In this document: one piece after another, positions 63,089 through 64,000 of the stretch
Layout of the letters: each line of letters starts with the position of its first letter
Position numbering within the stretch: position 1 is the first letter of the stretch
Source: Bradyrhizobium mercantei
GTDB lineage: Bacteria > Pseudomonadota > Alphaproteobacteria > Rhizobiales > Xanthobacteraceae
Reading direction: 5' to 3'
Assembly: GCF_001982635.1 (NCBI RefSeq)
Contig: NZ_MKFI01000001.1
Span: forward strand, 1,320,891 to 1,384,890
DNA: 64,000 bases
Translations under genes and position numbers: made by a program
Notes under the pieces: model-generated
What the model saw: only the letters and a program-made list of their open reading frames with translations
Told to the model about the DNA's origin: nothing
Databases searched by the model: none

Positions 63089-64000
63089 ATGCGGTCGGCT
63101 ATCGCAGATTTCGCCACGCGCACGCTGATTGCAAAAGCGCGGCGCGCGACCGAGAGGCGCCTTGCCAGGGGCAAGGTGCGCACCCTCTGGGCCTCGACGC
63201 CAATCCTCACTTTGCCGCTGCTTGCGCGATGCGACCGCATGCTGGGATTTCATTCCTCCTCGCTCGTGTTCAACACCTACTACGTGACGCGGTCGTTCGA
63301 CATCAATCTCATCCTGTTCGAGGGCTTCCTTCGCCTGACACGCAGCAAAGGGGCCCTCGGCCTGTTTCGCCGCCTCGTGCTTGCTTGGGCGATGCTGCGC
63401 TTCGACATCTTCAATTACTTCTACGACCGCGGCTTGATGCTGAGCGACGGGCGCTACGGTATCCACCCCGAGGAACTCGACCTGCTCGCCAAGTCGGGGA
63501 AGCGGCTGTACACCTACGCCTATGGTGCCGATGTCAGGGCGCGAGACCTCACGCTGAAGCTCGGTCAGCCAAACCTGTGCGAGGAATGCCCGTCACCAGG
63601 CAAGTTCTGCGTCTGCACGGACGAGATGCATGCGTCGTCGATCGATCGTCTGAAGGGGCGCGCGACTGCGCAGCTCGCGATGGGCGACATGGTGGCCTAC
63701 GTGCCCGGCAGCCGCGACATGCATTACTGGCCGATTGACGCGACCAGATTGATCGCCAGTCCTCCGGTCTACCGGCCGGGCGACATCTTGAAAGTCGCGC
63801 ATGCGCCGAACCACGGACATTTCAAGGGAACCCGGCTCCTGATCGATGCGATCGACCGGCTGGTCAAGGAAGGCGAGACGATCGAGCTGGTGTCCGTGCA
63901 GGGCGTCCCCAACAAGAAGGTCATCGAGCTCTTCGGCGCGGCGCACGTCGTTGCGGATCAGTTCGTCGCGGGCTTCCACGGCTACACCGCGCTCGAGGCG
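63089..64000 (+). CDS. Glycosyltransferase-like protein (3' end beyond window)
   Basis: Open from the ATG at 63089 to the right edge, so the C-terminus is missing. Visible are KVRTLWASTPILTLPLLARC, LVFNTYYVTRSFDINLILFE, a cysteine cluster CEECPSPGKFCVC (Cys164, 167, 174, 176), then VAYVPGSRDMHYWPIDATR and a GT-B donor-lobe start ILKVAHAPNHGHFKGTRLLI followed by VVADQFVAGFHGYTALEA. The VADQF block matches the large glycosyltransferases at 38901 and 40816. A GTG at 63005 in the same frame could add 28 residues; neither start has a strong ribosome site. Confidence 0.78.
   Translation, partial: MRSAIADFATRTLIAKARRATERRLARGKVRTLWASTPILTLPLLARCDRMLGFHSSSLVFNTYYVTRSFDINLILFEGFLRLTRSKGALGLFRRLVLAWAMLRFDIFNYFYDRGLMLSDGRYGIHPEELDLLAKSGKRLYTYAYGADVRARDLTLKLGQPNLCEECPSPGKFCVCTDEMHASSIDRLKGRATAQLAMGDMVAYVPGSRDMHYWPIDATRLIASPPVYRPGDILKVAHAPNHGHFKGTRLLIDAIDRLVKEGETIELVSVQGVPNKKVIELFGAAHVVADQFVAGFHGYTALEA

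Overview
The window reads as chromosomal DNA from a high-GC alphaproteobacterium, most likely Bradyrhizobium or a close relative in the Rhizobiales. The support is the GC-rich codon use, two complete LIV-type ABC importer loci with attached CoA ligases, and dispersed palindromic repeats of the kinds I associate with this group (GTCATTGCGAG..., GTCATGCGCGGGC..., and GCATGATC...GATCATGC). Species assignment is inference; no rRNA or tRNA gene was seen.

Layout. 1-1264: 3' part of a HlyD-type secretion adaptor. 1344-5586 (minus): S-adenosylmethionine cycle genes ahcY and metK, plus an HTH-containing methyltransferase. 5773-7503: a secreted TPR/caspase-fold protein. 7627-13514 (minus): first LIV importer operon (binding protein, livH, livM, livG, livF) ending in a core-type MetE-like methyltransferase. 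13892-16988: a small lipoprotein, a metallophosphoesterase, purU and hemD. 17137-19174 (minus): gmd and fcl for GDP-L-fucose. 19318-19992: a Crp/Fnr regulator, divergent from a second LIV locus (20382-30108) that carries a FadD-like ligase, a PaaK-like ligase and an AGE-family sugar isomerase on the opposite strand.

30210 to the right edge is a large surface-polysaccharide region. A first sugar module (30210-36521) holds a GmhB-like phosphatase, a DegT aminotransferase, a hexapeptide acetyltransferase, a Gfo/Idh/MocA oxidoreductase, a polytopic Wzy-like protein and a WbpA-like UDP-sugar dehydrogenase. From 59377 down to 35205 almost every gene is on the minus strand, many with 1-11 base overlaps. 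The order is a winged-helix regulator, a specialised NusG/RfaH-like factor, wbpB, wbpD, a UDP-sugar epimerase, an AsnB-type amidotransferase, the wzm/wzt exporter, a tightly coupled block of methyltransferase, NodB-fold protein, phosphoesterase and ATP-grasp, then another methyltransferase, a second DegT aminotransferase, three related large glycosyltransferases, another methyltransferase, an SDR with an altered active site, and the dehydrogenase. Further right are a WbuB-like glycosyltransferase, a second AsnB and a glycosyltransferase cut by the window edge.

How it fits together (inference): UDP-GlcNAc would be oxidised by the WbpA-like enzyme, aminated at C3 and acetylated by WbpB/E/D-type enzymes, and possibly converted to a uronamide by an AsnB protein. 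GDP-mannose-derived sugars (Gmd/Fcl/DegT) may also contribute. Chains would be built by the glycosyltransferases, decorated by three or more methyltransferases and the ATP-grasp block, and exported by Wzm/Wzt. The most notable regulatory signal is a 15-bp palindrome, GTTCA-N5-TGAAC. It occurs twice before the winged-helix regulator/NusG operon and once before the second asnB, which suggests a dedicated local regulon.
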